Positions 35,863 through 50,000 of a stretch of 64,000 nucleotides of DNA are shown here, one piece after another. The stretch is taken from positions 2,006,001 through 2,070,000 of the forward strand of contig CAJHZI010000240.1 of assembly GCA_905160935.1 (NCBI GenBank), read 5' to 3'. The notes under the pieces are model-generated. The model saw nothing but the letters and a program-made list of their open reading frames with translations. It was not told where the DNA came from and ran no database searches. The position numbers were made by a program, and so were the translations under genes. This stretch comes from Enchytraeus crypticus. Its lineage: Eukaryota; Annelida; Clitellata; Enchytraeida; Enchytraeidae. The stretch's first letter is position 1. Every line of letters starts with the position of its first letter.

Positions 35863-37097
35863 CATGTTACCTAGTCTTAGCTTCGCATCAAGTTATAACT
35901 AAATTCGTTATTTTACAATGTAAGACAGATAGTTAATTCTAAGATGCAGTTTTAGTAACAGTCTTTTCATAAAAGTACCAGACCATAGTTAAAACGAGTA
36001 TTTGTACACTTTAGTGTAAACAAGTCAAGAAAATTCACTTCTTTAAATAAAAATAAAGTATATTTAATCAGGAGAAGCGATAGTTGATGACAATTGTGTT
36101 ATTTAGAATAGTTAAACTGCAATGGATCAAAATCCAACGAATTACGCAACAGCGTTGCCACACCTTCCTTGTGACCGCCTACGGTTGAGGAACTGAACGT
36201 TAAATTTTCATTCAGTGAGAGATAAAGCCACACGATGATGATGATAACGTGTATACTGTACCTTTCCTAGTCAAGATTGAAGTTGTTTTTCTCAAACAAA
36301 AGATTCTTTTATAGGTAGTAAGATAAAGCTGCACGTGAATGACCCCCTAGGACAAAACCAAGAACAGTAAACTGCATAACATAACTGATAACGTAAGGGT
36401 ATAACATAATCATCCACCAATGAGAAAAACTGACAAAACGTTTTTACTAATTCGGCTATTTTGATACAATAGACCAATGGATCAATCATCGTGTAAAATT
36501 GTATGGGGCCTACTGACAATGTGTATATTTTTATTATCAAATGTTAAAATTTCATACATATGATCATTGCCTGAAGCTGAAATTTACACAACCAAATGAA
36601 TATTTACATACATTACATCTTGAAGAATAATCTTGCTGGTCTTCGTCTAGACTATTTCCAATACTAGGGATTTCAGATATCTCTTTAGAAATAGTTTTTC
36701 CAACTAAAACTTGTTCATCGCACGGTTAGAACTAATTCAATATTCACGTCCCTATAAAGTAAAGTACAACTCTGACCCTGTTGCACTGGAGACGAACTGA
36801 TGACTTCAATATTTTTATCACAACAAATGTTCAAATCTGCTCGGGTTCTCATGAACGTGTCTAGATAGGACATTTCTACATAATCTGCCCTAGTATTCAA
36901 TTGCCTTCAACGTTATTCAATAGTGTATTAACAATGCCCCGTGTTACACACGCGCGATTAGTCAAATACTAGATTCAATTGTTAAACTTTGACCCCAGTC
37001 TCTGTTCTTACACCTACCCGCGAGTACTGAGGCCATGCTGCACTTACTTCTGAATGCTGTGCTGCTCATACTAGAGGTGTTGTAACCTCTGCTTCAT

Positions 37098-37227
37098 CCG
37101 ATGCTCAATTAGATAGCTGATGGCAGTTTTAAATTCTCAACGTTATAAAGTATAAACTTGTCCCGATGCTCAATTAGATAGCTGATGGCAGTTTTAAATT
37201 CTCAACGTTATAAAGTATAAACTTGTC
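37098..37227. repeat. exact 65-bp tandem duplication
   Basis: Two identical units, starting CCGATGCTCAATTAGATAGC, with no visible difference, so probably recent. Adjoins an S3 SINE on the right. Confidence 0.9.
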
Positions 37228-37500
37228 CCCGTGTTGTCTTCGGTTGTTTGAAGAATGACGAACCGGTGGCTGCACGATTCGTAAAAGGCGACTAAAGCTC
37301 TAAGATCCATACTAACATCAGAACGGGCATTCGGTTGGTGAGCGCCTAGGCTCCAGAAATTGCTACAAAAATTTAAACGAATAGAGAAGTCTCAAATATG
37401 AGATTGACTGATGATGCGATGTAGGACAGAGAAGATTTGAGATAGTCTTTTCGTATCCTGACCTTAACTAGGATTCAAGGGAAGATGATGACGATGTAGA
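37228..37500 (+). repeat. SINE family S3 with (GAT)n tail
   Basis: Order of blocks: CCCGTGTTGTCTTCGGTTGT, GGCGACTAAAGCTC, GGGCATTCGGTTGGTGAGCG, CTAGGCTCCAGAAATTGCTA, TCGTATCCTGACCTTAACTA, AGATGATGACGATG tail. No clear pol III boxes. Upstream of CES-A. Confidence 0.65.
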
Positions 37501-38324
37501 GTATAACTTCACATTCTTCATCATACGTAATGCGGTAATATAGATGCTTAAATGGATCATATGCTTATTACAGAAAGCTTTTAAAAAATGTTCTCTGAAT
37601 ATTTTCATTAATTCTTTTTTCTTTATTAGTTTTATTTAATTTATTGAAACTAACACGTAAAACACAATATTGATTAACTTTTGTTCCACTTCTTATATTA
37701 ATGTTTTACTTCAGTCATGGTACTCCATATACTTCAATCACCACATGCCCACACTTTATGAACCGTGTAGCAGAAAAAATAAAATTCAACACACATATCA
37801 ACCGAGAAATACATGTAGTCTAAGGTAGAATAGCCAGTACTGTTCCTCTAACAATACTTAATTAGTCTTTTAATTATGCAAAACCAAAAAATAATAATAA
37901 ATTTTAGGAAATTAATTGTTCCAGTACAACCTTTAAGGACACCTAGTTCAACGTATTTTATGTTTGAGTTTGTGTATGCATTCTGGTTCAATTGTTGCTT
38001 CATATTTTAGTGCTTGGCTGGTGGCGGAGATGGGGTGGGATATTATTACGATATCTTAGAGACTATTAAATGTTCTTAGATTAAATAATAAACTGAGTCA
38101 ACTGTAAATGACAAAGCATTCTAGAATTACTTCATAAATGTCCTACTAAACATTCAGAATAAACACGAAAAAGTAACATGGATTAATTTCTGTTCTACAT
38201 CTCATTTAAGATTTACTGCATTAGTTAAATATTTAAATGTGCTAATAGATTTTTATAAGGCTTAAGGAAATTATTATGCTTATGCGGAATTTATTTTAAT
38301 AAATTGTGTTTACATAAATACTCT

Positions 38325-38660
38325 CTCTCCTAGTGCTCTGCCTACTGGCAGGTCCATGGTATATAACGCCTCCACTATTCTCTGTCTTCCGCTTCCCTCT
38401 TAATATCCGCATATTAGTGGGTCTTTAAATCATTTAACATACCTAATCTCGGCCTGCCTCTGCCTCAATTTCCTTTAATTCTTCCTTCTATGACCTCATT
38501 TTGTAGGTTTCCCACCTTAGAATATGTCCTATCCAACTCTTCTTCCTATTTCTTATTGCATTTATCAACTGGCTATCTGTACCAACTCTCTTCAGAATTT
38601 CCTCATTTGTTTTGAGTCCAGCTAATCCTCTCCATTCTTCTCCATTTCTACATTTCTAAT
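38325..38660 (-). pseudogene. LINE C-terminal fragment next to a CT microsatellite
   Basis: Minus frame contains GLKTNEEILKRVGTDSQLIN and AIRNRKKSWIGHILRWET, with stops further on. It ends at TGCCAGTAGGCAGAGCACTA beside CTCTCT at 38325. The same end (TGCCAGxxGGCAGTGCACTAAGAGAG) recurs at 15.14, 25.06, 30.33, 32.48 and 45.67 kb. Confidence 0.65.
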
Positions 38661-39432
38661 GTGATAGTAGATATATAGGCCTAATTGACGTCTTTAATTT
38701 AATTTGTAGTAGTATAGAATCTAAACTACTATTTGTACTTCACAGCTACAGAGTTGTGACTGTTTCATTCTGACCAATGTTGTAGAAAGTCTAGAATTCA
38801 CTTCTAAACTACAAAATGATCTAAAACCAGTGCTTCAGAAGAGAATGTTTCCAGCTTCCAAAGCAGGATTACCGTAATACATTCATGAAATCACTTCATT
38901 TCTAAGAATTGCAATGTACGAGCGCCACATTGAGCTGTTTATTAAATACTATCTTTCCTCTCTTAAAAGATCTTTATGAACAGCTCTTCATATGACACCA
39001 GTAATTATAATATAAAACATCTCCTATTAGTTGCAATGATTGCATAAGACCCAATAAATACACTTCAAGGTCATATGCGTAGTTCCGTAAGATAAAGTAT
39101 GACATTTAACAAGTACATATATCACCATGCAAGTAACAAACTAAATATTTGTAAGAAATCTAATTCGTTTTTAACAAGGAACTACTATGCATACTTGTCT
39201 CCCATTATACATGTATATCGTATTTAAGCAATTCTTTGTTTCCTCTTCTCCCACAAATATTAGCTTAGTTTATTTATTTAATTTCGATTGTTTTATATAA
39301 AGGATTTTATTTTGACTATTGTTTGACCTTTGCTATAGTTCTGGATATCAAAGTTAAATGTTATAGCTACATGTACCAACGGTTTACGGTTTATTTAGTT
39401 TAGTAACGATTTTATTAGTTTAGTAGAACTAT

Positions 39433-39469
39433 ACACGGAACTATAGAAACCTGTGGAAGATATATACTG

Positions 39470-39516
<47 letters not shown>

Positions 39517-39550
39517 TATATATCTTCCACAGGTTTCTATAGTTCCGTGT
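39433..39550. repeat. perfect 39-bp inverted repeat with TA loop
   Basis: Left arm 39433-39471, 40-nt AT loop, right arm 39512-39550. All 39 pairs match. Core GGAACTATAGAAACCTGTGG. Intergenic between CES-A and CES-B. Confidence 0.95.
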
Positions 39551-39862
39551 ACCGTGTAATTTGTTTATTTATTAGATTGTTTAGATAGACTGTCTAATTT
39601 GAAATTTCGAAATAACTTAAAATTGCAATCCTAGTAAATTGAGAATATTTTAGTTTTTCATAAAACTACAGACATAGAAATGGTCCAAACTGACAGATGA
39701 ATATGTAGAGGGAGCGTAAGGAAGTCAATTTGGAATATATGTTATGCCTCCTATCTATCTATCCATTCTATCCTATCCGATCTATCTATATAATCCTATC
39801 TATCCTATCTTATCTCTCTATCTGATCTTTTATCAATCTATCAGCCCTCTCGTAGTCATCGC

Positions 39863-39973
39863 TGCTCTAGTAAAAACCTTCTCAGTGTACCAATCATTAA
39901 ATCTGCCATGGGCAGACGCTCCTTCATGTTTTCTGCTTCAACAATATGGAACTCTGTGCCACAAGATCTTTGA
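39863..39973 (+). pseudogene. LINE C-terminal fragment (IWNSVP motif)
   Basis: Plus frame reads SSKNLLSVPIIKSAMGRRSF and then MFSASTIWNSVPQDL before a stop. This is the VP..R...G.RSF....P.IWN.(L/V)P pattern of LINE ORF2 ends. Followed closely by a (TTGA)n-tailed SINE. Confidence 0.6.
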
Positions 39974-40026
39974 TCTTGTAATTGTAGTACTACTTTCCTG
40001 GGTAAGCTATAAACTCATGTCTTTGG

Positions 40027-40210
40027 TCTAAATTGGACTAGCTTACCTTGGATCATGGACTTGCACTGTTTGATCTCGCTTTCTCTTGTGGTCTTTATGT
40101 ATTCAGTCGTCATCGTGTGGTGCTTTTACGCCTATTTGTGCAGATTATGAAAGAGACGTCCCTGACATTGCTTTATGGCTAGGAACCGAACGTTAAATGC
40201 TTATTGATTA

Positions 40211-40241
<31 letters not shown>

Positions 40242-40258
40242 AATTGATTGATTGATTG
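40027..40258 (+). repeat. SINE family S5 with (TTGA)n tail
   Basis: Matches the 3.6-kb copy throughout: TACCTTGGATCATGGACTTG, TCTCGCTTTCTCTTGTGGTC, GACGTCCCTGACATTGCTTT, AGGAACCGAACGTTAAATGC, then about 12 copies of TTGA/TTAA. Confidence 0.75.
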
Positions 40259-40683
40259 AAGTTCGTATGACATTTTTGTAGAGATGCAAATTTACACAAT
40301 TAAAATCACACTTAGCAGCAAAAGTGTGCTCTCCACATATTTTTTATATCCGAACCAAATAAATTTGAAAATCTATTTACTGACGATTTCTAAATCTGTC
40401 GCTGCATAAATGCTCTACAATGAAGGTGTTGCTAAATGTTTATTAAGTTCAGTTTAATAAACCGTAACAATAAAATTAAAATTTAATATTAAAAAGTATT
40501 TTCACTGCTACTAAAGTTTGCGTTAATGTCACTTAATCATATTACTTGTGTTTTTAGTCAATTTTGCATTATGCGCATGGAAAAGTGTCTAGATCAATAT
40601 TACTCTATACAATTCGATTTAATATTTCTAATTTAGAAATTAGATCAATATTATTCTATAAAATTCGATTAAATGTTTCTAAT

Positions 40684-43600
40684 TTAGACATCATAACGAC
40701 GTTTAAATTCCTCTAGAGTCAGATGACTCATTTCAGGGAATCGGCTGACCATCATCTCATGGACTCTCTTCGTGATGGCGCCCTGGAACATCGCACTCTT
40801 CAACTGGAACTTCTTGCGTGGTTCTGGAACTGAAACATGATAGCATTCTACAATTATTGTACGGCTATGAAGTGAATTGAATGATATGACTATGAAATTG
40901 AATGATATGACTATGAATTGAATTAAACTATTAATAAATAAACACACTGTCATTCTCTTACTCGAAATTTATCTATTTGATTTTAAATATGGAAATAAGG
41001 TAGAAAAATTAAGATAAATAGTGATGCAATTGTAATATAAATTTCTGAGTAAAATTAAACCTGTTTGTAATTAATTAATTGAATAAAAATCATCATCATG
41101 ATATTCTCTTGAGTCGCAGTTTAGTTAGGATCGGGATACGACTAGACCTTCTCCACTCCTCTCTATATCATTCCGTATTTAGCTGATTGAAATTAAATAT
41201 ATTTAATTGCTACTTAATTATCTTTTTTTATTGATTATCATTCATTAGCAATCATTATTGAGTGATAGGCCTAATTGTTACTAAATATATTTAGTATATA
41301 AATAATAATTAATTAATAATAATAACTGAAAGATAACTATAGTTATCTTTCAGTAACTATTATTAATTAATTATTATTTAATTATTTATTATTATTATTG
41401 TTAGTTTGTTATCACTAATTAATTCAGCACTAAGTCCTATAATTAATTAATTATCATTAATTAATTACTTATAATTAAGTAATTATAATTCATTATTACT
41501 AATCATCATTAATTCCTACCTGTCTCTCTTTTCACTTCGTGTTTGCTGAGGTACGACATGTATTCAGTGTAGAAATAGTCGTCTGGTTGTCTGTAGTTCT
41601 CTTTCACTACTATCTGTGTGTCCAGGTCCAGTACCTTCAGGTTGTCGTTGATGGAGAATTTGGGCCAGATGGTTGAGGTGGGGTTGAACGGGTCGGGCAC
41701 AGGGGTGGGGGTGGGGTTGCTGCATAAAGAAACATCTCATTAACATTGTAAAAAGAATAGCAACAGGCTTTGAGTGCGAGATTGTTATGTAAGATAATCG
41801 TCATGCTCGTAGAATAGAAACTAGTTAGCTTTTAAATTTTCATTTAGCAGAGCACATGAGACAAATACAGAAGACAGAGAGAGAGAGAGAGAGAGATAGA
41901 TAAAAAGGAATAAGATAGAGAAAGAGAGTGAGAGAGAGTGAGAGAGAGAGAGTGAGAGAGAGAGAGAGAGATAGAGCGAGAGAGAAAGGAGAAAGAGAGA
42001 GAGAGAGGGGGAGAGGGAGAGAGATAGAGCGAGGGAGAGAGAAATTATAAGATGGTAGGAATAATAATAAATCCTAACAATCTACAGTGTATAAGAGATA
42101 AAAGACAGTTTTTTCACTTGAAGAGAATCCCTAAGGACAACCAGTCTTCTACTTTACCCATATTTAGCGAAGTTGGCCCACATTGTTTGCACGTAGTTGG
42201 CGTAAGTTATATCCTCAGGGACCCAACCCACGATATCAAAGTGGATTCCAGAGTCATCTCTCATTGCAGGGTTCTCCAATAGATAGCCGTAGCCCCAAAC
42301 ATAGGGCAACTCGCCTTCATGGGGCACACCTACAGAGATATCATTAAAACCCATTTAATAATGCATATCAACTCACATAAAACTAAAACCCACTTAATAA
42401 GGCACACCTGCAGATATTTTGGCCTAATTAAAATCAACTTAATAAGGCACACCTGCAGATATATAACTAATACCAATTTAATAATTATAAGTACGATTAA
42501 GTAAGTACGATATAAGCATAAGTACGCTTATATAATTGAAACCTGTTTCACAGGGCATACCTGCAGGATAAAACTAAAAATATATTTTCCGAAGTACTCT
42601 TAAGAATCTATAATGATAATTTACAAAGAAAGTAATTAATCTGGTGAAATGAATTGATTTGAATCATGTTTATTTCACTTCAAGTAATATCATACAAGAG
42701 ACTGACGATTGTGTGATCAAAACTTAAACTATGATTTAAGATTTAGCTTAAATTAAGGTTTTCTTTCTAATTAAACATTTCGAAAATATTGAATCTATTG
42801 AACACGTCTTTAAATTTATAAACCATCAAAGCGGATTACCCATCCACTCCGGAATGAAGGAAGTGGAGTTGGGACTGAGGAAGGATTGGATGTAGGTGTA
42901 GGTATCCTTGTACTGGGAGTTGATCTTAGCATTGCGGTCCCACGGATACACGAAAGCTCCATCCGTCAGCAGCTGAAAATATATGGAAAGACTTTACAAC
43001 ACAAAACTGGAAACTACTAATTTTTACATGACTGCTTTCACTGAATAAAAACCTGAACATCAACAAAATGAAGATGACATTAATTTGCGGTATACTTATA
43101 GCAGAACGCGGTATGTTCAATAAAGTGAGCTACTGGTTCATGATCAGTATAGGCGCAGGATTCAAATATTGAGGCAGTATATGAGCGAGGGACCCAGCGA
43201 AGGACCCAGAGAGGGACCCAACGAGGGATTCAGCTATGGAGAGATTTGAAGCTATTATCGGCTTCAATCTTCTAAGCTTTTGCTTTGAATTTAACTCGCA
43301 TTTTCCGGTAATAATTATCCCAGCGAATAACATTCGGTTGGTGATCGCCTAGGCTACAGAAATTGCTACTAAAACTTAAACGAATGGATAACTATTCGTA
43401 TCCCGACCCTGGTTAAACTAGGATTTAAGGATGATTCTAGGATGATGATGATGATGACGATAAATTATCACAGCGAACAACATGTTCGACAGCAGATCAG
43501 TAGGTACATAGTTCAAATCCAATGCTCGCAATGGATCTTTGGATTTTTGAGGCAGGAAGCATTGTTAGTATTATTAGCATAACGCGAATTATTAGTAGTG

Positions 43601-45613
43601 TTATTAGTATTAATTAATAATTATTTGTATTAATATTATTGATATTTTATTATATAATCAAATATTTGCATTTATAATAATTATTAATTTTTATAATTAA
43701 TAATTCTTAGTATTATTAGTACTGTTATTACAACGCGAGCCACAAGCACTGACCTAGTTGATGGCCTGTATTAGTTTTAATTAATATTTAGTATTAATTG
43801 TTAGTATTAATAATTATTAATATTTGACTATATAGTCAAATATTTGCATTTATAATAATTATTAATTATTATAATTAATAATTATTAGTATTATTAGCAC
43901 AACACGAGTCCCAAGCACTGACCTTGTTGATGGCCTGCCTGTTTGCCTCCAGGTCCTCTATGTAAGGCCACGGAGTGTAGAACCAGTCCATGGCCTGGTA
44001 GATGTTCTCATAGTCTTCCTCAGAGGCGGCGCTCTCCTGGAAGATATCGACCAGCCTCGTTCTCAGGTAGTACTGGAACTCTTCCCTCGTGAATCCTCCG
44101 TCATTGGCTTCCGGAATAACTGGAGAGCAGAGAAACGATAACTTGATTCAATAGTAACTGGATGGTGGGGAATAGAGAACTTGAGATTATTCAATGGTAA
44201 TTGGACAGCAGGGAAAAGATAACTAGAGAAAACTCAATGGTAATTGGACAGCAGGGAAAGGTAACTTGAGATAATTTAATGGTAATTGAATTGCCCGGAA
44301 AAGATAACTTGAGGTAATTTAGCTATAAGTGAGTTGCATGTAAAAATAATGTTCCAGACCAGAACAGTAGCTGAATAAAATGGACCATACTTAAAATATA
44401 ATACAATCAGTTGAATTGTTTCGAGAAGACGAAAATAACTTTAGGACGCACAAATGATGCTGATACTGTTTTGCTCAGTCCAAGTACATTTTATGAGTAG
44501 AAACCCTACATGGAGATTAAAGATTCTTCATAAATCTGTGCTAGATCGCGCTATTAATAGGCAAACGTTACTAATTTCGCAGTAAAGTAAAAAAGCTAGT
44601 AAAGCTATATTTTAACGCCAGTTTCCTCACTCGAAAGCTATGTCTTGACGGGCGAGCCCAGGATTTGAACCCCGCCCATACTGATTCGCGGTCTAATAAC
44701 TTACCGACTTCGTCTGGAGGAAATAACGAAATCTACAAATACATCGATTGAGTAAAGATATTCTCTACGACGTGTGATATGAGTAGCAGTAGACGAAAAA
44801 ATATATTTACATTTCTTGGCAAACTGTTTGAAATTAAGACTAAACAAGCGCAAAAGTTAATTAACTGATTGATTGATCCATTTACAGTAGATAGTGTAGA
44901 GAGATCCGTCATCCTTGCAAGCCCCGGATATGATTGGCACTGAAGCGTCCCCAAGCTGTTCCCTCAGCCTCAGGGGCTTGTCCGGCATGAATCCCAATCC
45001 ATCGTTCTGGATCGGCGCGAATCCTTGACAGAAGTAACCGGGCTGGATAGCAAGGGAATAGAATAGAATCATCATCATCATCATCATCATCTTCCCTTAA
45101 ATCCCAGTTTAACCAGGGTATGGATGCGAATAGACTATGAAGTTTATCCATTCGTTTAAGTTCTTAAGGGAATAGAATAGAATATAATGGAAATAAAGAG
45201 TATTTCACGCATCTAAAATACCTTTTTTAGTACTTTTATTTCAATCTAAATATAGAATTTTATTTTGTTAATAGAATGGAGTAGGAGATTCTAATATATT
45301 ATAGTTCCTACTGTGAAAAAGGATATTCTTTTGATCAGTGTAATAGAATATAATATCACTAACAATTTGAGTTAATTTAAAAGGCCGCATATTAATATAC
45401 TTTCTAATATACTAATCAGTAGATAATTATTATATACAGTAGTAAACATAAAATCTGTAAAATATAATGCTAAGAAATCAAGTAAAAATACTCTTACTCT
45501 AAAATGATATTACTGTAAGCGAAATAAAATCTCATCAATTATCAACCTATGTCCAGATTGAAGCTCTCATTTATAGCATTTCGTGAAATACCTGTCAACC
45601 CTGGTCTCTTTCT

Positions 45614-45655
<42 letters not shown>

Positions 45656-46870
45656 ATTGTTCTGTCAAGTTGCAGGTCCAAGGTCATAGCAATCTATTTA
45701 TACCCATAGTCTGTTTTCATGCTGCTTTATCAAACAAATTCATTCATGGTCATAGCTAAGCTTTTTCCAAACCTCAAAGTAGCCTTTACCTTTCGGAAAT
45801 ACGGCTTTTAAAAGATGATTTTCAATTGCCTTCCTTATTTACTGCTTAATCGCGTCTTAAACACGTGCATTACACTGTAGCTCTATTCTGTAGTAACTCG
45901 GACACAACAAGGTCATTCCGTATTAATAGTGCACTTGTCTATCAGCAGAGTCACGTGAAAGTAAAAAAAGTAAACACGCATAATAGTGAATCGATCAACT
46001 ACGTTGATTTCTACCACTTTAATACCACATGTTTAAACTGTTAGGCAATTTAGTCCATTTTCCGAATAACCAGTCCAGCGAATGTTCAAGATTTTACTCT
46101 CAGATCAGCGCGACAGGGATTCGAACCCGCGAGAGTTTAATTCATTTCAGGATCTGTCATTTAAAACGTCATTACGTTACCCCTACAGTAATTACAATAA
46201 CAACAATTAGAGTGCTACAGTCACCAATGACAACATCGAGCACTATATAGACATAATCAAGCCGGCGAGCAAAAGGAAGGTCCAAAAACGGTGCAAATTC
46301 CAAAATCCAGATAATCAATACAAAGTTTTCCTACGCTATTGAGACATTCCCACGCGGCTGACATACCGTGCACTCGATGGAGTCAGCCACTCTGAGGTCT
46401 CTGGCTGGAGCAGCCTTGAGGCAGGCAATCATCTCTGACTCTGTGGTGTAGGTGCAGTTGAGGTTGGCGGCAACCTGGAAGATATAGGAGTCCGGGTCCT
46501 GTGGCGGGTAGTTGAGAGTCCAGACATTGTTCTCCGCTCCACTCTCCAGGATTGCCTGATGATACAGTCCTGCGAATTGTTTAATGAAAAGATAATTTTA
46601 ACGTCAGTTTCCTCACTCGAAAGCAATATCAGTGACGGGCTAGCACAGGATTTGTACCCCGCACATACTGATCCAAGGTCGAATATATTACCGATATCGC
46701 TATTAGCTCCAACCGATTTTATCCTCATTTTATGAAGATAAAATTAAATTGTAAATGTTGACATTGCACTAGCAGTGGAGTGATAGCAAGCGAAAGCTTA
46801 ACCCTACGTTGATTATGTCAGAAGAACTTCTAGTTCAAGCCATCATCACTCCAGCCAGCTAGATGGTACG

Positions 46871-46919
<49 letters not shown>

Positions 46920-46954
46920 CTATATATGTGTGTGTATATATGTATATGTATATA

Positions 46955-47020
<66 letters not shown>

Positions 47021-47024
47021 CATA

Positions 47025-47067
<43 letters not shown>

Positions 47068-50000
47068 CAGGGAGAGAGCGAGAGAGAAGAGAGAGAAGTA
47101 TGTATGAGAGAGAACAAGAGATCGAAAGAGCGATAGAATTTGTAAGAGAGAATAGCATGTATATCAGAATAAGAAGAGTGCTACCCTTTAATAGGATTGC
47201 ATTCTTTGGGTTTATTTTATTCGCAGGCAATCATGATTGTAAATATTCGCACTTTAATTTCCGTATCTAATTTCATCCAATTCTTCTTTCTAATTTCATC
47301 AAATTTCTTTATTTCATGTAAAATTTAAATTTGATCAACTTTCTCTATGTAATACAATGCAAATATCTCAATCTAATTAAAAGTATATTTCTTTTATCTA
47401 ATTAAGCGATCATTTTAAGAAGCTGTACTACCGATATGTCAAGTCAGTTCACATTTCTAGCCGGTTTAGAGATTTTTAAACAACGAACCTCTTGATAAAG
47501 GAGATACTAAATGTAGGGCTGAACTGCTAGCTCCGGCACTTTGTCCATAGATGGTAACTCTGTTTGGATTTCCTCCAAAGTTCGCGATGTTGTCACGGAC
47601 AAACTGCAGAGCAAGAACCTGATCCAGCATTCCCATGTTACCTGGAATGTTCCTTTCTCTCGTGCTAGCAAAGCCTTCGTGCAATCAATCAATTGAGTCA
47701 TCAATCAATCAATAATTCAATCAGTCCACTGGGCAATCAAAAGATCAACCAATCAGTATATTGATAAACCAATCAATATATTGCTCTGTTCATCATCATC
47801 CTCCCTTGAATATCAGTTTAACTTTAGCAATTACTGGAGTCTAGGCGCTCACCGACCGAATGCCCTTTCTGACGTTGGTATGGATCATAGCGCTTTAGTC
47901 GCCTTCTACGACACGTGCAGTCACCGGTTGGTCAATTCTTCAAACAACCCGGACACAACACGGGGATATATTGCTCTGTTATAATAATAATAATAAAGGT
48001 TTAACGTCCGTTTCCTCATACAAGGATGATGTCAGGGACGTCCCCCGATCACATGTCACTACAAATCGATTCACCCAAACGATCTGAATAAAGACGTGCT
48101 GAAGAGAAATAAAAAATCCTAAACAGTGCCGATCCGGTGATCAAAAAACAGTCAGGCAAGATGAAATAAAATCTATGGTGGGAAATGATGTGTTTTCAAC
48201 TTACAACGGAAAGTGGAAGTAGTAGAACATGAGAGAAGTTATAGTGTTATTTCGTGAAATTCGTAATATATTCAACTAAAAGGCCAGTGAAGTCCAACAA
48301 AATCTAGATGAAAATTTTATCTCTTAAATGACAATAAGTAGTGGGCAAGTCTTGAAAGAAAATCCCGCACCTATGCATGTACCTAGGTCGGATAACTACT
48401 GTAGATAACAATAAAGTACTACTTTAATTAACTCTTTATGTAAATGAAGAGGACCTTTTTGAAGTTAAATTGTAGAGGATTATTATCAAGTTAATAACAA
48501 TTAGCGTTTCACGGCCAGACTTCCATCAATTCTGCCTGATGCGAGTTGAAACTAAATGCCTAACGAACTACCTACCGAATCTAAACAAATCAATGCATGT
48601 ACCTGCAAATTAAATAGCTACAACCAAAAACTCACACACATACCAATATACTACATACCAAAACAATACACCAAAACAATACCCTAATATACATAAACGA
48701 AATACCTAACAAGCTACATACCGAATATATCTAGACAATACCTAATACACTTCAACCAAATACCTAAAAAGCTACATACCGAATACACCTAGACAATACC
48801 TAATACACTTCAACCAAATACCTAACAAGCTACATACCGAATACATCTAGACGATACCTAATACACTTCAACTAAATACCTAACAAGCTACATACCGAAT
48901 ACACCTAGACAATACCTAATACACTTCAACTAAATACCTGATAAGCTACATTCCGAATAAACCTAGACAATACCTAATACACTTCAACTAAATACCTAAC
49001 AAGCTACATACCGAATACACCAAGGAAACACATGTACCTAAAACATCATCGTCATCGCCAACTTTCCATTAATAATAATTTAACTAGGATTTAACTAGAC
49101 AATACCTAATACACCTCAACTAAATACCTGACAAGCTACATACCGAATACACCTAGACGATAGTTAACGGTCACCACAATGACATCTCGCGCTGCCATGG
49201 TGTGTCCAGGATACTGGATGTTACCACCTCCAGTATAACCACCTCCGTGGAACCAGACCAACACTGGAAGTGGAGCTACTACGTTCTGTAAAACAGGAAA
49301 AGTTACAACAGCTATAACAAAACGAAATGTTATTTAAAAGTATTCTTAATGCCAACAAAACTTTATTTAAATGTGCATAATCCTTTCTGCTAGAAAAATA
49401 CAAATATGATTATTGGCCATAAAAATTACCATCAATCTTCAATGAGACATAGTTAAATTTTCATCGTTATAAATTTACAATACTGTACATGTATGTATAA
49501 TCTTGTTCTCGATTTTACTTACTGTAGTTTCATATGTAATGTCTTAAAGATTTGCGTTTGTCGGATGAGGTAATATACGGAAATTGATTTATTGATTGAG
49601 GACATCAGCGAGAGAAAAATTTCCAATATAGAAATTAATCAGGCTGCATTAAAATAATGCAAGAACCGACCTCAAATAAAATCTCATCCTTTCTTATCAT
49701 TATTCTACGTTATTTGAGTTATAACGTTGATAACGTATTATTGATAACATTGATAACGTTTAGAAGAAAAGTAAAATAAATTTTAAAATGCGATAGTAGT
49801 CGTTATTTAAAATAATTCTTCATAATAATTGTTCAGATCCAGCAGAACTCAGCAGATATATGATTTGCGTACATATGCGCTACTGAAAGTCGACTGCGAC
49901 AATTAATCGTGTTTAATGCCCGTTTCCTCATTGTAGGATGATAGCAGGGACCAGATTAAATGATAAACAATGACAAAATTTAAAAAATATAATGAGACGA

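Larger units (their letters stand above)
35863..39432. other. intergenic upstream of CES-A
   Basis: Holds the 65-bp duplication, the S3 SINE and the LINE fragment listed. The rest is AT-rich without recognisable content. Confidence 0.55.
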
